NCBI RefSeq assembly: GCF_022965805.1 | Contig: NC_133103.1 | Coordinates: forward strand, 25,693,462-25,757,461 | DNA length: 64,000 nucleotides | Source of the DNA: Primulina eburnea | Lineage: Eukaryota; Streptophyta; Magnoliopsida; Lamiales; Gesneriaceae | Direction of reading: 5' to 3' | Shown: piece by piece, positions 59,861 to 64,000 of the stretch | Layout of the letters: every line of letters starts with the position of its first letter | Numbering within the stretch: the stretch's first letter is position 1 | Position numbers and translations under genes: made by a program | The notes under the pieces: model-generated | Database searches by the model: none | Seen by the model: only the letters and a program-made list of their open reading frames with translations | What the model was told of the DNA's origin: nothing

Positions 59861-60761
59861 TGGTATGTGAGTTTGCTGACGTCTTCCCAGATGAGATTCC
59901 AGGATTGCCTCCAGTTCGAGTGATATATTTCAGCATTGAATTGTTACCAGGTACTATTCCTATTTCTAAAACTCCATACAGAATGGAACCGATTGAATTG
60001 AAAGGATTGAAGAGAAATTAGAAGATTTACAGGCCAAGGGTTACATCAGACCAAGTCTTTCTCCTTGGGGTTCTCCAGTGCAATTTTTCAGAAAGAAAGA
60101 TGGTTCAATGAGACTCTGCATTGATTATCGGCAACTGAACAAGGCTACGGTAAAGAATAAATACCCTTTGCCTCGTATCGATGATTTATTTGATCAGTTT
60201 CAGGGTTTTTCTGTTTATTCCAAGATCGATCTGAGATCTGGATATCATCAGCTGAGAGACAGAGATTCTGATATAACGAAGACAGCTTTGAGAACCAGGT
60301 ATGGCCACTATGAGTTTGTAGTCATGCCGTTTGGTTTAACAAATGCTCCAGCTGTATTTTTGGGTTTGATGAACCATATATTTTAGAAGTATCTAGATGA
60401 TTTTGTGATTATATTTACCTATGATATTCTGATATATTCAAAGAATATGACTGATCATGCTGAACATTTGAGAATCGTATTGAGAACTCTGAGAACTGAA
60501 AAACTGTATGCAAAGTTATAAAAATGTGAGTTTTGGCTGAGACATGTTGTATTTTTGGGGCACATTATATCTGGAGATGGTATTTCTGTTGATCCTAGCA
60601 AAATTGAGGTCGTGATCAATTGGCCAAGACCGATATCACTTCCAGAGATACACAGTTTTATGGGTTTAGCAGGCTATTATCGACGATTTATCAAAGATTT
60701 TTCCAGTATTGCTAAGCCAATTACTCAGCTGACTCAGAAGAATGCGAATCTAGTTTTCTAG
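59861..60761 (+). pseudogene. Gy5 reverse transcriptase
   Basis: Starts EFADVFPDEIPGLPP and PYRMEPIEL, with a frameshift near 60015. Then [35 protein letters not shown] and [10 protein letters not shown], with a stop at 60384. The catalytic motif reads [10 protein letters not shown], so the first Asp of the FxDD pair is Tyr. [15 protein letters not shown] follows and a TAG at 60759. It is certainly inactive. Confidence 0.9.
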
Positions 60762-61150
60762 AATTGAAGAAGAGATTAACCAGTGCTCTAGTGTTGACTA
60801 TCCCGTCAGGTACTGGTGATTTTGTTGTTTATTGTGATGCTTCTCAGAGAAGATTAGGTTGTGTTCTGATGCAGTGAGGGCATGTCATTGATTATGCCTC
60901 AAGACAATTGAAGCCACATGAAACTCGCTACCCAATTCATGATCTTGAATTGGCGGCCATTGTATTTGCATTGAAAATTTGACGACACTACCTATACGGT
61001 GAGAAGTTTGAGATTTATTATGATCATAAGAGTTCAAAATATCTATTTTCACAGTCAGAACTGAATATGAGGCAATGAAGATGGCTTGATTTACTGAAAG
61101 ATTTTGATTGTGAAATCAAATATTATCTGGGGAAGTCAAATGCAGCAGCT
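60762..61150 (+). pseudogene. Gy5 RNase H
   Basis: Reads YCDASQRRLGCVLMQ, stop, [29 protein letters not shown] for Trp, [24 protein letters not shown] for Arg, RWLDLLKDFDCEIKY. It has four stops within 130 codons. About ten residues before it are missing near 60760. Confidence 0.87.
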
Positions 61151-61336
61151 TGTTGAAACAGATTGTAAGCCTTTGCAACTTTATGCCATTCAAGTTGAAA
61201 CAGAACTGATTTTGAGAATCAAAGAAGCACAGAAAGTGGATCAGAATATTCAGAACTCGATTTCGATGGTCAGATCTTGGCATCGATCAGAATATCAGGT
61301 TTGTGAGAATGTCTTATATGTGAATAATCGTCTTTT

Positions 61337-61842
61337 GTGCCAAATGTTTCAGAGTTGAAACATCATATTTTGTCAGAAGCGCACAATAGTCGATTTAGTA
61401 TTCATCCTGGTGGTAGAAAAATCTACAATGATTTGAAAAGACGGTTTTGGTGGAAATTGATGAAAGCAGATATTGCAAAGTTTGTATCCAAATGTCTGAA
61501 TTGCCTACAGGTGAAAGCAGAACGAAAGAAACCAGGAGGTTTATTGCATAGATTGTCTATTTCGGAATGGAAATGAGATCACATTTCTATGGATTTTGTG
61601 ACGAAGCTACCACGTTCCTCTCGAGGTTGCGATGTGATTTGGATTGAGATTGACAGATTGACCAAATCAGCATGTTTTATTCTGTACAAAATGACGTACA
61701 GACATGACCAGATGGCAGAGATTTATGTCAGAGAAGTGGTCAGATTGCATGGAGTGCCGAAGTCGATTGTATCAGACCGTGATCCTCGGGTTACTTTCCT
61801 TCTGGCACAGTTTACAACAAGCTCTAGGTACAAAGTTATATC
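61337..61842 (+). pseudogene. Gy5 integrase, truncated by insertion
   Basis: The HHCC finger reads EAHNSRFSIHPGG and CLNC. A TGG-to-TGA stop follows at 61574. The core has D in MDFVTKLP and D in VSDRDPR; a small loss shifts the frame before FWHSLQQALGTK. It ends at 61842, so the catalytic Glu would be to the right of the inserted LTR. Confidence 0.88.
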
Positions 61843-64000
61843 TGAGTACCTGAAACGTCCTCATCTTTTATTTCTTTAAAAATACTAGTAAAATTTTTTT
61901 TTTTTTTTTAAATCTCTCGCATTTTCGGTCATTGCATGCACATGCACATAAAAATAATCTTGCACCCTTTTAAAGTAAATCATCCAACTAGTATTTGAAA
62001 ATTGAAAGGGGATAGTCAAACCAGAAATCGTAAAACGTTTTACCAAACCTAAAAAGCAATAAATGTTGAAAAGTGTAGCACATACTAAACTCTCCAAAAA
62101 CCTCTCAAAAGCGTAAATAAATGGTCTTAAAATCTTTAAAAGAAATCATAAAACGTAATGCGGAAAATAATGCGCTGGTCCTCGGGTTGTGTGCGCCATC
62201 AGTCCAGTAGTATCACTCATCAAGACCTTCCTCAGAACCACCTGCATCCATCACACCTAGTGAGTCTAAAGACTCAACACACCATAATCTTTATAACGAG
62301 TAATACATAATACAGTTAACATATAACGGTGAAAAGTACTTGTACTTAAAATATCGTTTTCATGAAGATGCATAAACTTTAAACATAAACGTTTTCGTAA
62401 ACATTTTCATGATGCATAAAAACATTTTCAAAAGGCATAAACATATCACTTAAACATATTCATATTCATGTCCATATTCGTATCCATATTCATATTCGTA
62501 TTCATGTTCATGTTCGTGTTTGTTGAATTCAGATCGTTGATTGTGACTTTATATACGTGTTAGGCGATGGATCCATCTACATGTAACCACAGTACTGGGC
62601 GGCGGGGGACACCAGCAACACTCTCACCGGTCAACTGGGCCCTGGCCTTACGTAATATCATGTCATCATATACATATACATATCCGTGTCCGAGGAAATA
62701 CGATCGTCGGGCTCCCACTGGGACCATCACCCTCACGATATCTCCAACATATCATCGTGTTAGTCACAATCCATTCACATCATTCAACATATTATCATCA
62801 CTTAATAAAAATCATGCTTATAACATTTTTCATTTTAAACCACGCATGCAACATGTCTTTTACTTTAACGTTTCATCAAAAATCCATAGACATTTAAAAT
62901 TCCATAATCCTTTTTTTTTTTAAAATAGCGTTTTGGCATATGACATCATAAAACACCCATAAACATTTAAAATAATCATGTTAGCATATAAAACAGCAAA
63001 TAGGGCACTGCCATGGCCTTTACTAATTTCTCGGTGTAAAAAGACCGTTTTATCCCTGGACTCGACTTTTTACGAATTCGACTATTTTCTTGATTTCATG
63101 ACTCTAAAATGTCCCAAATAATTATTTAAGCTTATGTAAATTTTATCGCAATTTTATTTGGCTTAAAACTTAGGCTTTTTAATTTATCTTTTCTTAATTA
63201 TTTTTAACGGGGTTTTAATCCCGAAAAATACCAAACTTTAATATAAAATTCCTAAATTCTAAATTTAGACTTTTTATATTATTTTAGCCCTTATGGAGCA
63301 CGACTCGACCCCCGTGAGTCGTTTGCCAAAATTTCTTTATTTTAAAACTCGTTTTGACACCTAAACTTCGACCCCGAGCCATCTCTTAATTTTCACGAGT
63401 TCTCCCCAAGCCATATCGAGCCAAAAGGTGCCCAACATGACAAAGTACCCTACTGGATTCTAAGTTAGCCAAAACAAGTCCCAAAAACTCAAAAACGAGA
63501 CCACCAAAGCTGTACCTTATCCGGCCGAGAGTTGCATTGTGAATGAAAACTTTGTGTGTGATCGTGTGACTCCAACCAACGCTATACCAACCGAACCCAA
63601 CCCATGGACACTTGCTTAGGACCCTAATGAACCTTCCTAGCCCAGCCCGTGCCCCATACATCGAGCCACAAGCGCCTGAGAATGACGCGAACACTGCACA
63701 AAGATGTGCGATTTTCTCGGGTGGGAGTCCTTGCATGCAGGGACTCCTCCCTGCCCTTCGGCTATGAGTCCTAGCTTGGCTAGGACTCTTCTCAGACAAA
63801 GGACAGACCCTGGACGAGCCCTGGACCAAGCCAAGACCCCGCCCCATTCCTCCCAAGACCAAGCCGATCGCCCCTCGCATCTTGACAGCCGGTTACGTTT
63901 TTTTTTTTTTTTTTTCTTTTTCCTGTTTCTTCTTTCTTTCTTTCTTGGTTTGATCGATCTAGGTGTGGTTTGTGGGACTCTTAAACACAAGCGTGAACTT
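61843..64000 (-). repeat. Gypsy LTR inserted in Gy5, runs out of the window
   Basis: The plus strand starts TGAGTACCTGAAACGTCC. Blocks GTGCGCCATCAGTCCAG, ACCTAGTGAGTCTAAAGACTC, GGCACTGCCATGG and AAAAAGACCGTTTTATCCC are shared with 47384-48800 and, inverted, with 54800-55450. A C-rich stretch at 63400-63880 gives long minus-strand frames that I regard as chance. The putative target sequence is ATATC (61838-61842); its partner is outside the window. Confidence 0.75.

Larger units (their letters stand above)
56112..61842 (+). mobile_element. Gy5: Ty3/gypsy element, 3' part cut off by a later LTR
   Basis: It has an LTR at 56112-57985, an iMet primer site, gag with two CCHC knuckles, protease, RT, RNase H and integrase up to the second catalytic Asp. 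At 61843 an LTR starting TGAGTACCTG interrupts the integrase, so the rest probably lies right of the window. All domains are decayed. The family is the same as that of SL2 by its LTR ends. Confidence 0.92.

Noticed and set aside
63386..63990. 164- and 117-codon minus-strand frames near the window end
   Set aside because: They lie in the C-rich part of an LTR and show no domain; similar C-rich LTR stretches elsewhere in the window also yield chance frames.

Overview
The window is plant nuclear DNA, most likely from an angiosperm and probably a eudicot. It consists almost wholly of LTR retrotransposons; I see no host gene, tRNA, rRNA or organellar insert. The evidence for a plant is chromovirus-type Ty3/gypsy elements with chromodomain-like tails, Ty1/copia gag-PR-INT order, primer sites matching initiator-Met tRNA (TGGTATCAGAGC), and frequent CAG/TGG-to-stop decay. 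Element names are mine: Gy = gypsy, Co = copia, SL = solo LTR, TG = terminal-repeat gag-bearing element.

Layout 1-43552. A single 42 kb nest lies between two copies of the 5-bp target duplication GTTGA (1389-1393 and 43548-43552). The outermost element is Gy1 (1394-43547, minus strand). After removing its insertions it is about 11.2 kb with LTRs of 3166 and 3169 bp. It was later hit by: SL1 (7896-8820) in its protease; Co1 (9496-26915) in its gag; and Gy3 (28863-36605) and TG1 (36919-41727) in its 5' LTR. Co1 was itself hit by solo LTR SL2 (11433-13465) and by gypsy Gy2 (17113-26160). Five of the six nested insertions have perfect 5-bp target duplications, and the coding joins reconnect when the insertions are removed.

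Layout 43553-64000. This is an older mosaic. It holds the LTR and gag stub of Gy4 with a 631-bp tandem duplication that copied the Gy1 edge, inverted LTR fragments, a minus-strand copia piece (Co2, 50877-53174), and gypsy Gy5 (56112-61842). Gy5 is cut in its integrase by an LTR (61843-64000) that runs out of the window.

Most coding regions are broken by stops and frameshifts. The exception is TG1: 4.8 kb, near-identical 790-bp LTRs, no protease, reverse transcriptase, RNase H or integrase. It has an intact gag with a CCHC knuckle, one in-frame UAA, and then a 558-codon open frame of unknown function that runs into the 3' LTR. Its leader holds about 21 copies of a TACTGTTCA motif. TG1 presumably depends on an autonomous partner, and SL1 is a related LTR encoding a gypsy-like polyprotein tail.

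A second theme is GC-rich palindromic arrays inside the LTRs of several otherwise different families (TG1/SL1, Gy2, Gy3, Gy5/SL2), in most cases just upstream of a TATA box. Gy2 and Gy3 share the same hairpin motif although their LTRs differ.
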